This document shows positions 21,369 through 28,486 of a DNA stretch of 64,000 nucleotides, in pieces. The notes under the pieces are model-generated. The model was not told the DNA's origin. It worked only from the letters and a program-made list of their open reading frames with translations, and did no database searches. The DNA lies in the IMG/VR virus record IMGVR_UViG_3300025362_000007, positions 1 through 64,000 of that record, one strand, 5' to 3'. The translations under genes were made by a program, and so were the position numbers. Position 1 is the first letter of the stretch; the number at the start of each line of letters is the position of its first letter. The stretch comes from a virus.

Positions 21369-21669
21369 AATATCGCACTTTGGACTCTTCGGAACAAAGA
21401 GGGTTTAGTCAGCCATAGAGTGACTTTGGAAAGTTGGTGGAAAGGTTTAGGCTATTTTCCTAAGGATGGACGAGGCACTTCAACTAGACGGTGGATTGAC
21501 ACCTACTGGGGTATATGTAATGGCAGAGGGGAAAACAAGCTAGGTAAAATACTAATGGAAATACGGGATGTATTGAGAGAGCAGGAGAGTATGCTATAGC
21601 GCATTCTTAAGATTATGCTTAGCAACGTAATCTATTACATAGTATGGTATTGCATATAAGAAACTAACC
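21369..21669 (+). other. Noncoding stretch after the tRNA array
   Basis: About 300 bp without a credible gene. It opens with a sequence (ATATCGCACTTTGGACTC) resembling the leaders found before the tRNA-like genes at 20300 and 20635, and contains several short GACTTTGG/GGAAAG repeats. No T-arm consensus is visible, so no tRNA is called. Confidence 0.3.
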
Positions 21670-21711
21670 GTAAAATTTCACAAAAAAGTAGTAGTATTTG
21701 TGAAATTTTAC
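21670..21711. terminator. 15-bp perfect inverted repeat, probable terminator of the tRNA region
   Basis: GTAAAATTTCACAAA (21670-21684) and its exact complement (21697-21711) flank a 12-nt loop. The T-rich right arm suits termination of the RNA operon; alternatively it is a protein-binding site beside the promoter at 21714. Confidence 0.55.
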
Positions 21712-21713
21712 TG

Positions 21714-21742
21714 TTGACAAAGAACGAGAAATATAGTAATAT
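21714..21742 (+). promoter_or_regulatory. Promoter of an interrupted tRNA gene
   Basis: TTGACA at 21714-21719, 17 bp, TAATAT at 21737-21742, directly before a tRNA 5' half. Confidence 0.6.
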
Positions 21743-21752
21743 ACTATATATC

Positions 21753-21773
21753 GGGGTGTAGCTCAGATGATGG
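21753..21773 (+). pseudogene. tRNA 5' fragment cut at its D loop by the IS607-type element
   Basis: GGGGTGTAGCTCAGATGATGG is a typical acceptor strand plus D arm, ending at the G18-G19 pair. The sequence then departs from a tRNA. No 3' half is recognised downstream of the transposon. Confidence 0.5.
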
Positions 21774-21850
21774 CCCGTATGATTACAAATAGGAGAAATT
21801 AAACTGTTACTATAATTCTGTAAAAACATAGAAAAATATAGAAAGCTATA

Positions 21851-21879
21851 TTGACAAACACTTAAATATACACTAAACT
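21851..21879 (+). promoter_or_regulatory. Promoter of tnpA
   Basis: TTGACA at 21851-21856, 17 bp, TAAACT at 21874-21879, 17 bp before the GTG start. Confidence 0.55.
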
Positions 21880-21896
21880 CTAATTAAGAGGTATGG

Positions 21897-22490
21897 GTGT
21901 TATATTCAATAGGGAAATTTGCAAAACAGATAGGGGTAACAACCGCTACACTACGAAATTGGGATGCTAGTGGGGAACTGACCCCACAAAAAGTTACAAA
22001 TGGTGGTACTCGTTATTATTCAGAACAGCAATTAAATAGTTATATGAACAAAACTATTAGTAGCAAAAAAGAGACATATATATATGCAAGAGTATCAAGT
22101 AATAATCAAAAAAAGGATTTGGTAAATCAAGTAGATTTTTTAAGACAATATTGTAATGCAAAAGGGTACATTGTAAATGTATTAACTGATACAGGTAGTG
22201 GATTAAATTATAAAAGAAAAAATTGGAATGTACTACTTGATTTAGTAATTAAGGGCAGTGTAGATCGAATAGTAATAGCGCACAAAGATAGATTTGTTCG
22301 TTTTGGGTGTGACTGGTTTTTCTCTCTTTGTGAAAAACATGGGTGTATTATAGAGGTAGTAAATAATGACACACTAAGCCCCCAAGAAGAAATGGTTCAA
22401 GATTTAATTTCTATTATTCACGTATTCAGTTGCCGTATATATGGGTTACGAAAGTACAAAGAAAAATTACAGAATGATGAAAGCATATAA
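21897..22490 (+). CDS. tnpA: IS607-family serine transposase TnpA
   Basis: 197 residues. Residues 1-50 form a MerR-type HTH (YSIGKFAKQIGVTTATLRNWDASGELTP). The serine-recombinase domain follows: YIYARVSSNNQKKDL with the catalytic serine, then LTDTGSGLNYKRKNW and VDRIVIAHKDRFVRFG. It catalyses excision and insertion through a circular intermediate. GTG start; the 3' end overlaps tnpB. All expected motifs are intact, so the element may be active. Confidence 0.9.
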   Translation: MLYSIGKFAKQIGVTTATLRNWDASGELTPQKVTNGGTRYYSEQQLNSYMNKTISSKKETYIYARVSSNNQKKDLVNQVDFLRQYCNAKGYIVNVLTDTGSGLNYKRKNWNVLLDLVIKGSVDRIVIAHKDRFVRFGCDWFFSLCEKHGCIIEVVNNDTLSPQEEMVQDLISIIHVFSCRIYGLRKYKEKLQNDESI

Positions 22491-23622
22491 AATAGAAATA
22501 AATCCTACAGAGGAACAGAAAACAAAGATAAACAAGACTATGGGGGTTTGTCGTTTTATTTATAATCTATATATTTCTAAAAATAAGGAAGAGTACGAAA
22601 CTACTAAAAAGTTTATAAGTGCCTATGATTTTAGTAAATATATAAATAATGTTTTTATTAAGGAGAATCCTTCCTATGCTTGGATTAAAGATGTATCAAG
22701 TAAATCAGTAAAACAATCTGTATGTAATGCTGAAAAGGCATTTAAATTATTTTTTAATAAAAAGGCATGCTTTCCTAAATACAAGAAAAAGCATGTATCT
22801 AACATAAAAATGTATTTGCCTAAAAACAATAATACAGATTGGGCAATAGAAAGACATAGGGTAAAAATACCCACATTAGGCTTTGTTAGATTAAAAGAAT
22901 TTGGATATATACCTAAGGATGCTGTTGTATCTAGTGGTGCAGTAAGTAAAGAGGCTGATAAGTATTTTGTTTCTATTTTAGTGAAAGAAGATAGGGTATA
23001 TACTAGCAAGAAAGGGAAACAAGCAATAGGAATAGATTTAGGGATAAAAACGTTTGCTGTATGTTCTGACGGCAGAACTTTTAAGAATATAAACAAGACA
23101 GCTAAGATAAAAGCACTAGAAAAGAAATTAAAAAAAGAACAAAAAGCTTTCAGTAGAAAGTTAGGATCTCGAAAAAAGGAGGAGTCTAATAAAAATTTAG
23201 ATAAAAATAGAATACGAGTACAAAGATTACATAGGCGGTTACGTAATATTCGTCAAGAATATGTAAAATTTGTGGTAAATTCACTTGTGAAAGCCAATAA
23301 TTTACCTGTATACATTTCTATTGAAGATTTGAATGTCAATGGTATGATGAAAAACAGACATTTGAGCAAAGCTATCCAAAAGCAAAATTTTTATTATTTT
23401 AGAACTAAACTTATAGAAAAATGCAACAAATATGATGTTGAGGTAAGGGTTATAGACAGATTCTACCCAAGCAGTAAAACTTGTAGTATTTGCGGAGCAT
23501 ATAAATCTGATTTGAAGTTAAGTGATAGAGTATATAAATGTGGGTGTGGTGGTAGTTTAGATAGGGATTTAAATGCAAGTATAAATATTAGGGATTGCAA
23601 GATATATAAAGTAGCAATTTAA
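22477..23622 (+). CDS. tnpB: TnpB RNA-guided endonuclease
   Basis: 381 residues from the second of two adjacent ATGs, giving the standard MKAYKIEINPTEEQ opening. The RuvC catalytic residues are present in order: GIDLGIKTFAV (Asp), ISIEDLNVNGMM (Glu), and DRDLNASINI (Asp). A zinc-finger CSICG...KCGCGG sits between the last two. TnpB cleaves donor DNA guided by a right-end omegaRNA, promoting transposon retention. The start overlaps tnpA. Confidence 0.9.
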   Translation: MKAYKIEINPTEEQKTKINKTMGVCRFIYNLYISKNKEEYETTKKFISAYDFSKYINNVFIKENPSYAWIKDVSSKSVKQSVCNAEKAFKLFFNKKACFPKYKKKHVSNIKMYLPKNNNTDWAIERHRVKIPTLGFVRLKEFGYIPKDAVVSSGAVSKEADKYFVSILVKEDRVYTSKKGKQAIGIDLGIKTFAVCSDGRTFKNINKTAKIKALEKKLKKEQKAFSRKLGSRKKEESNKNLDKNRIRVQRLHRRLRNIRQEYVKFVVNSLVKANNLPVYISIEDLNVNGMMKNRHLSKAIQKQNFYYFRTKLIEKCNKYDVEVRVIDRFYPSSKTCSICGAYKSDLKLSDRVYKCGCGGSLDRDLNASINIRDCKIYKVAI

Positions 23623-23715
23623 AGCATTTATATATGTGTACTGTGGGCTAACACAGGAATTTACGATTGTGGACATCTACACAAACAATAGTAGCATTAT
23701 GCGAGATTGGGGTGG
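23623..23715 (+). ncRNA. Probable omegaRNA scaffold at the IS607 right end
   Basis: Just after the tnpB stop, CTGTG/CACAG (23641-23656) and TTGTG/CACAA (23667-23684) form two hairpins before the element's estimated right end. Position and hairpins match where TnpB guide RNAs are encoded; the guide would begin at the right border. Confidence 0.5.
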
Positions 23716-23774
23716 TTGAAGCAATAAAACTCAAAAATATATAATTTTATAGATTTTTGTTAGCAGGAATTGGT

Positions 23775-24209
23775 ATGATATTTGAAGTAGGAAAGAGTTA
23801 TAAGTATGTTGGGGGTAATCCAGATTACTTTCGTAGTGATGGTGAGATGGATTACATAAAACAAGGGACGCACACTGTTGTCTTTAGTGAGAAATGTCCA
23901 GGTAAGTACGATGTACTATTTGCGGACGACCCAAATGGGCGCTCGTGGTACGTAGACTCAAAAGACTTTGTTCGTGTGCTTGCCCGAGGTGATAGAGTCA
24001 CAGTCTGGGACATTGAGAAGCAATTTGCAGATAAAGCACTATTTTTGGGATATTTTGATGAAGCCCTATATCCGTATGTTGCAATGGTGGATGGTGACGT
24101 GTTACCCCAAGGTTTTATGCACGCAATACTGGAAGAAGACACTAAGCTAGTAGAACTTCAACTGGCGCTTACTGCTGCCCAGAAAGCAATTGACGATTAT
24201 ATAAGATAA
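23775..24209 (+). CDS. Hypothetical protein
   Basis: 144 residues from the ATG at 23775. The N-terminus MIFEVGKSYKYVGGNPDYF looks like a small beta-barrel of the kind seen in phage proteins, with a second strand-rich repeat RGDRVTVWDIEKQFADKALF and a helical tail. It is the first gene after the transposon, 9 bp before the tmRNA-like RNA. No family recognised. Confidence 0.55.
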   Translation: MIFEVGKSYKYVGGNPDYFRSDGEMDYIKQGTHTVVFSEKCPGKYDVLFADDPNGRSWYVDSKDFVRVLARGDRVTVWDIEKQFADKALFLGYFDEALYPYVAMVDGDVLPQGFMHAILEEDTKLVELQLALTAAQKAIDDYIR

Positions 24210-24218
24210 GAGATTTAC

Positions 24219-24297
24219 GGGGGTAAAATTGGTTTCGACAACTATTAAGTCTTGAAAGAGAAATAGTTGGAAGTGGGTTCGATTCCCACTTGCTCCA
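24219..24297 (+). ncRNA. tmRNA-like RNA lacking the tag reading frame (mini-ssrA)
   Basis: The 5' end, GGGGGTA then AATTGGTTTCGACA, matches the GGGG...GGxTTCGAC signature at the start of bacterial tmRNA, which has no D stem. The 3' end has the T arm GTGGG, TTCGATT, CCCAC and acceptor strand TTGCTCC with discriminator A, including the G3-U70 wobble used by alanyl-tRNA synthetase. Positions 5-68 and 6-67 are mismatched. Between them only a 7-bp stem AACTATT/AATAGTT (24240-24246 with 24262-24268) and a 15-nt loop remain; pseudoknots and the tag frame are absent. No encoded CCA. Confidence 0.7.
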
Positions 24298-24324
24298 AAT
24301 TAGTACATAGAAGGAAGTAGAAAT

Positions 24325-24454
24325 ATGGAACAATATTCAAACATATATTTCTTCATTACAAAATGATAAGGATATTGATTTAAAGATGGATGATAAAGAT
24401 AAAGCTACAACTCATGGATTTGATAAATATTCTTTTCGGAATCCAATAAAATAA
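24325..24454 (+). pseudogene. Small gene apparently frameshifted near its start
   Basis: From the ATG at 24325, after AAGGAAG, only MEQYSNIYFFITK is read. The +1 frame continues as ISSLQNDKDIDLKMDDKDK, then ATTHGFDKYSFRNPIK to a stop at 24454, a plausible protein C-terminus without its own start codon. One base appears lost or gained early in the gene. Confidence 0.4.
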
Positions 24455-24457
24455 TGC

Positions 24458-24486
24458 TTGACACTCAATAAGTACTGTGGTAGAGT
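24458..24486 (+). promoter_or_regulatory. Promoter for the 24555 gene
   Basis: TTGACA at 24458-24463, 17 bp, TAGAGT at 24481-24486. Its position rules out the GTG at 24477 as the natural start of the downstream gene. Confidence 0.6.
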
Positions 24487-24554
24487 TAATAAATAGCAAC
24501 GAATATTTCCACTACACTGTATATATAGTGCATTATGGAAAGGAAGGAGTAGAA

Positions 24555-24836
24555 GTGCGAAATAAAGAAGTGTATGATACACTCATAGCCATAGAAGGGA
24601 TCACTACACAACGTGAAGCAGAAAGTAATTGGTATGATGAAACTATGTTTGAAGTAGGAAACTATTTTCTTATATATAATCCGTCTCATCATTCCTTAAT
24701 AGCTGCTACAGGTAATCAGAGGTTTGGTACATACCTGTACACAGGGGCTATTAGCGCTATAATGCTTGTAGAGAACGAAGTACATATACATGTGTCAAGC
24801 AGTACAATAATAATTAGTTTGAGTAAGGGAAAATAG
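24555..24836 (+). CDS. Hypothetical protein
   Basis: 93 residues. The GTG at 24555 is preferred over an earlier in-frame GTG because GGAAGGAG lies just upstream and the earlier codon falls inside the promoter. Strand-rich, ending HIHVSSSTIIISLSKGK. No family recognised. Confidence 0.55.
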   Translation: MRNKEVYDTLIAIEGITTQREAESNWYDETMFEVGNYFLIYNPSHHSLIAATGNQRFGTYLYTGAISAIMLVENEVHIHVSSSTIIISLSKGK

Positions 24837-24838
24837 AA

Positions 24839-25051
24839 ATGTCATTAGACAAGGGAAAGGAAAATATTCAATACAAAATTAAAGGAATTAAAACTAAAGA
24901 ACAAGATATGGAAAAGTTACTATTTACGTTAGGGTGTTATACAGGTGAACCAATAACAATAATAAATACTTTAGCATCTAATATGATTATACATATTAAA
25001 GATGCAAGATACAGTATCGACATTGAACTAGCAAAAGCTATATTAATATAA
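24839..25051 (+). CDS. Small hypothetical protein
   Basis: 70 residues, basic N-terminus and beta-rich C-terminus (MIIHIKDARYSIDIELAKAILI). It lies 2 bp after the previous stop. No family recognised. Confidence 0.55.
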   Translation: MSLDKGKENIQYKIKGIKTKEQDMEKLLFTLGCYTGEPITIINTLASNMIIHIKDARYSIDIELAKAILI

Positions 25052-25062
25052 AGGGGAAAGAA

Positions 25063-25206
25063 ATGACACTTACGGACGTTCAAAACTATGAACAAGCACT
25101 AGTAGAATTAGAGGATGCATTTGCATCACAAGAACCAGATTACATAAAAATAGATAATCTTTACAAAGTAATCGCAGAGTACGAAGATAGCATTTACAAG
25201 GAGTAG
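25063..25206 (+). CDS. Small acidic protein
   Basis: 47 residues beginning MTLTDVQNYEQALVELEDAF, acidic and helical, with AAGGGGAAAG upstream. It ends 3 bp before the clamp loader start. No family recognised. Confidence 0.5.
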   Translation: MTLTDVQNYEQALVELEDAFASQEPDYIKIDNLYKVIAEYEDSIYKE

Positions 25207-25209
25207 AAA

Positions 25210-26118
25210 TTGGCAGATTTATTAAAAGAACTTCGCCCAAAGAAATTTAGCGAGGTACTGGGCAACAAAGAGGCAGTCAAGTCTCTTAAAGAAAAATTCA
25301 ATTCAGATCAAAAACCTCATTGTGTTATGTTCTCAGGATTATCTGGGGGCGGTAAAACAACACTCATGCGAATATGTTCTGGTATAGTGGGGGCAATGGA
25401 TTTAGATATACATGAATTTAACATAGGGGATGCTAGGGGTATAGAGGATGCTAGAGGAATAATTCAATTAATGAATTACCAACCCTATGGCGGGAGTACT
25501 GTGATTATCTTAGATGAGATTCACAATAGCACTAAGCTATTCCAGGAATCATTATTAAAACCGTTTGAGGACATTCCAGAACATGTGTATGTGTTTATTG
25601 CTACCACAGAACCAAGTAAAATTATACCTACATTAAAGAGAAGGTTTACTCATTATCAAATAAAACCTGTGGAATCACAAGAACTATTTATGTATTTAGC
25701 AAAAGTTGCAAAGCAATATAGTATGAAATTGAATGAGGATGCAATGGATAATATTATAGAGCAAGCCAGTGGAAGTACAGCTATTGCACTATCATTATTA
25801 AACACAATTATGGAAGTAGGTGTAGATGAGCAACTCGCCTTACTAGACTATGCTAAAAATGAAACCAATGGGGTCATAAAGCTCTGTCAGTCGCTTTTAT
25901 ATCAAAAAGGGTGGAATAGTACTATTAGTATAGTAAACGAGCTAGAGGACTCACCAGAGGGCTACAGGAGGATTATACTAAATTATATGATGAAAGTATT
26001 GTTGAATCCTAAGTCTAGTAAGATGCACCACACTGCTGCGAGTATTATAGATATATTTGTTGGCTATATAGATACAAAAGCTGAATTTGTGATGAGATGC
26101 TATAAGTGCACGATATAA
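25210..26118 (+). CDS. AAA+ clamp loader ATPase, DnaX/RFC-like
   Basis: 302 residues from a TTG start with AAGGAG upstream. It opens LLKELRPKKFSEVLGNKEAV as clamp-loader large subunits do. Walker A is FSGLSGGGKTT near residue 48, Walker B is VIILDEIHN near 100, sensor 1 is IATTEPSK, followed by PTLKRRFTHYQI with the arginine finger region. It should open and load the sliding clamp onto primed DNA. No second loader subunit is evident, so it may act as a homo-oligomer or with host subunits. Confidence 0.85.
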   Translation: MADLLKELRPKKFSEVLGNKEAVKSLKEKFNSDQKPHCVMFSGLSGGGKTTLMRICSGIVGAMDLDIHEFNIGDARGIEDARGIIQLMNYQPYGGSTVIILDEIHNSTKLFQESLLKPFEDIPEHVYVFIATTEPSKIIPTLKRRFTHYQIKPVESQELFMYLAKVAKQYSMKLNEDAMDNIIEQASGSTAIALSLLNTIMEVGVDEQLALLDYAKNETNGVIKLCQSLLYQKGWNSTISIVNELEDSPEGYRRIILNYMMKVLLNPKSSKMHHTAASIIDIFVGYIDTKAEFVMRCYKCTI

Positions 26119-26164
26119 GAAAGTGCAAGTAATAGAGAGTAATTAAATTAAAAGGATAAGAAAT

Positions 26165-26332
26165 ATGTGTGCATATTGTGAGCAAGAAAAAGAAGTAACT
26201 CAGTCATTATTTTATGCTGTGAATCTTAAAGATAATTTTTTAGAAGTGTGGGCAAAGAATGAAGAAGTAAGAGGCAGGATTCTCTCTTTAGAGATAGCCT
26301 ATTGTCCTTTCTGTGGAGAAAAACTACCATGA
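26165..26332 (+). CDS. Small zinc-ribbon protein
   Basis: 55 residues with CAYCEQEKE at the start and YCPFCGEKLP at the end, a C4 zinc ribbon wrapped around a short strand region. AAGGATAAG precedes the ATG. The stop overlaps the next start (ATGA). Confidence 0.6.
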   Translation: MCAYCEQEKEVTQSLFYAVNLKDNFLEVWAKNEEVRGRILSLEIAYCPFCGEKLP

Positions 26333-26514
26333 TGGGAAATAGACAAAGGTTAAAAAATGGTAATGAAATAGATGCTATATTAGCTAGACACTATTATAAG
26401 TATTTAGCTAGAGCAGGCAAAGCAAAAAGTGTAAAAGTTAAATTAGCAAAACGCAGAAGATACGAAGCAAAACAGGAATTAAAGGAAAGGCAGGAACATG
26501 ATATTACCAGATAA
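26329..26514 (+). CDS. Small basic helical protein
   Basis: 61 residues starting MMGNRQRLKNGNEIDAILAR, strongly basic (VKVKLAKRRRYEAKQELKER), possibly nucleic-acid binding. ATGA overlap with the previous gene and 17-bp overlap with the helicase gene. Confidence 0.55.
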   Translation: MMGNRQRLKNGNEIDAILARHYYKYLARAGKAKSVKVKLAKRRRYEAKQELKERQEHDITR

Positions 26515-27835
26515 ATATAGTTATTTAGAGATGCACGCTGATTTAGAAAAAGCTCTAGATATACTTACAAATACCAATGATAATATGTGTATTATAGGGC
26601 CTAGTGGAACAGGGAAAACTGCGTTTCTTAGCCTTATTACAGATAGACAAATATACCCACACAACACAATAACATGCTGTCCTACAGGAATTGCAGCAGT
26701 AAATGCCTCTACAGAGGGGATTAAAGCTCAAACTATACACAGCTTATTTAGATTTCCCCCCATGAGTATTATCCCTGTCAATAGATTGAAAGTATCGGAA
26801 GATAAAGTACAAATGTTTAGAGCATTACACACATTGGTTATAGACGAAATTTCCATGGTGAATAGTGACTTACTTACAAAGATAGTTCACTTACTTAATA
26901 TGTATAGAGATGGAGAACCAGTTAGGTTTATCTTATTGGGTGATCCTAGTCAACTAGCCCCTATATTGTCCACCAATGAAGAGAGGAATTATATGGAAGA
27001 TATGTATGATTCTAAGTTCTTCTTTGGGGCTGATATGTTTAAATATATGCACCTACTATACTTTAATAAAATATTTAGGCAAAAGGATATGGAGTTTAAG
27101 GAAGTATTAAATAGATTTAGGCACAATGAGGCGATACTGTCAGATTACGCCTACTTGAATGAAAAAGTAGTAGATTACAAAGAGTTTATACAAGATAGAG
27201 ATGCGGTGTATATTGCTATGACTAATAAAACTGTTGATAAAATAAATGACAGATATATTACTGCTAACCCTAATCCTGAGAAAGTATACTATGGTATAGC
27301 AACAAACTTTAACGAAAGGATAGTGCCTCAAGAGTTAATATTGAAAGAAGGGGCGCAAGTAATGATTGTGGCTAATAATATGATTATGGGATATTTTAAT
27401 GGATTACTGGGAAAGGTAAGTAAATTAAATAATGACAGTATAGAAGTGGTTACAAATAAAGGTACAGTTACTATCACTCAATACACTTGGGAAAAGTATA
27501 CTTTCAAATATGATAAAGAGACAAAAGAAATAACTGCCAAAGTAACAGGTAAGTATAGTCAGTTTCCAGTAAAAGTTGCTCACGCAATGACTTCACATAA
27601 AACACAAGGATTAACATTAGAAAATATTTATCTAGATTTAGAGAGAGGTACGTTTAGTTCTGGTCAATTATATACTAGCTTATCCAGAGTTACTTCTATA
27701 GATGGACTAGGGTTAGCTAGACCAATAAAGAAAAGAGATAGTAAGTTAAGTAGAGAAGTAAAAAAGTTCTATAAAAGCATTGACACGAATAAAGAAGTAG
27801 CGTATGATACTAAATATGATGATTTACCTTTTTAA
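26498..27835 (+). CDS. SF1B helicase, Dda/RecD2/Pif1-like
   Basis: 445 residues. Motif I is IIGPSGTGKTAFL near residue 33, Ia ITCCPTGIAAVNA, then AQTIHSLF, motif II LVIDEISMV, motif III LLGDPSQLAPI, motif V VAHAMTSHKTQGLTL and motif VI QLYTSLSRVTSIDGL. This is the Dda/RecD2 type of 5'-3' DNA helicase, which in T4 helps replication initiation, fork progression and recombination. GGCAGGAAC precedes the ATG. Confidence 0.9.
   Translation: MILPDKYSYLEMHADLEKALDILTNTNDNMCIIGPSGTGKTAFLSLITDRQIYPHNTITCCPTGIAAVNASTEGIKAQTIHSLFRFPPMSIIPVNRLKVSEDKVQMFRALHTLVIDEISMVNSDLLTKIVHLLNMYRDGEPVRFILLGDPSQLAPILSTNEERNYMEDMYDSKFFFGADMFKYMHLLYFNKIFRQKDMEFKEVLNRFRHNEAILSDYAYLNEKVVDYKEFIQDRDAVYIAMTNKTVDKINDRYITANPNPEKVYYGIATNFNERIVPQELILKEGAQVMIVANNMIMGYFNGLLGKVSKLNNDSIEVVTNKGTVTITQYTWEKYTFKYDKETKEITAKVTGKYSQFPVKVAHAMTSHKTQGLTLENIYLDLERGTFSSGQLYTSLSRVTSIDGLGLARPIKKRDSKLSREVKKFYKSIDTNKEVAYDTKYDDLPF
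27780..27808 (+). promoter_or_regulatory. Promoter at the end of the SF1B helicase gene
   Basis: TTGACA at 27780-27785, 17 bp, TATGAT at 27803-27808; places the following recombination/SSB genes under their own promoter. Confidence 0.65.
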
Positions 27836-27848
27836 GGAGGAGTAGAAA

Positions 27849-28007
27849 ATGAACAAAAAGTTTAGACGGTTTAGTTTGGGGGATTCATTTGTAGCAGAGG
27901 GTAAACCTCATAGTGCTTATAGTAAAAATCCAGATGGAATGATAAAAAGAAATTTTGAGAAAACAAATAAAAAATGGAGGAAGGAAAATGGAAAGAAATT
28001 ACCATGA
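27849..28007 (+). CDS. Small basic protein
   Basis: 52 residues, MNKKFRRFSLGDSFVAEGKP and onward, very lysine-rich, after AAGGAGGAG. Its end overlaps the next gene by 20 bp. No family recognised. Confidence 0.55.
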   Translation: MNKKFRRFSLGDSFVAEGKPHSAYSKNPDGMIKRNFEKTNKKWRKENGKKLP

Positions 28008-28485
28008 TGATTTAGAGATTAATGAGTTTGATTTAGTGGACGAATGGAAAAACCAAGCAGGGTTGTATGTGAGTTATGCTACAGATGGTGTAGATTTACA
28101 GGAGGACACAGATAACAAGAAAGATGAACTAGATTTAAAGGAGGCTAAAACAGAATTAGACATTCGTAATGGGGTATATGCCTTAGCAGGGGATATGAAG
28201 ATTACAGACAAAGCTATCAGTGCTTTGGTGACTAATGACCCTGATGTTATTAGACTAAAGGAGGAATACAACGAACTCAAGAAAGAAGTAAGTTTAGCTA
28301 GAAAGGTAGAAGCAGGTTTTTACATGAGAAAAGAATCCTTAGAGAATATAGTTAAGCTAACTGGCAGAGAACAGTACTCCGAACCGAAAGACTCAACTGG
28401 ATATGTGGACAATGAAAAAGAAAACTATGTGCGTGGCACAATGAACAACAAATTGAATAATAAATATAATAAAGAGGAAAAATAA
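27988..28485 (+). CDS. Hypothetical protein upstream of the SSB-like gene
   Basis: 165 residues from the ATG at 27988, chosen for GGAAGGAAA upstream. Helical core: DIRNGVYALAGDMKITDKAI then LVTNDPDVIRLKEEYNELKK with RKESLENIVKL. Proteins with this look often accompany phage ssDNA-binding proteins, and the next gene follows after 1 bp, so a recombination or replication accessory role is likely but unproven. Confidence 0.55.
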   Translation: MERNYHDDLEINEFDLVDEWKNQAGLYVSYATDGVDLQEDTDNKKDELDLKEAKTELDIRNGVYALAGDMKITDKAISALVTNDPDVIRLKEEYNELKKEVSLARKVEAGFYMRKESLENIVKLTGREQYSEPKDSTGYVDNEKENYVRGTMNNKLNNKYNKEEK

Positions 28486-28486
28486 T

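Larger units (their letters stand above)
21774..23715 (+). mobile_element. IS607-type transposon (serine transposase plus TnpB)
   Basis: The element contains a MerR-HTH serine recombinase (TnpA) overlapping an RNA-guided nuclease TnpB, the IS607 arrangement. IS607 elements lack terminal inverted repeats and insert at GG dinucleotides. The left border is placed after GG 21772-21773 in the tRNA fragment, the right border at GG near 23714-23715. Borders are estimates. Confidence 0.75.

Noticed and set aside
21336-21599. An 87-codon open frame on the plus strand.
   Set aside because: It begins inside tRNA-Ser(GCT), has no ribosome binding site and runs through repeated noncoding sequence.
24219-24297. 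Interpretation as an ordinary tRNA or an attP site.
   Set aside because: There is no D arm or anticodon arm, while the 5' end carries the tmRNA signature. An attP would normally hold only a 3' fragment of ssrA, and no integrase is seen nearby.
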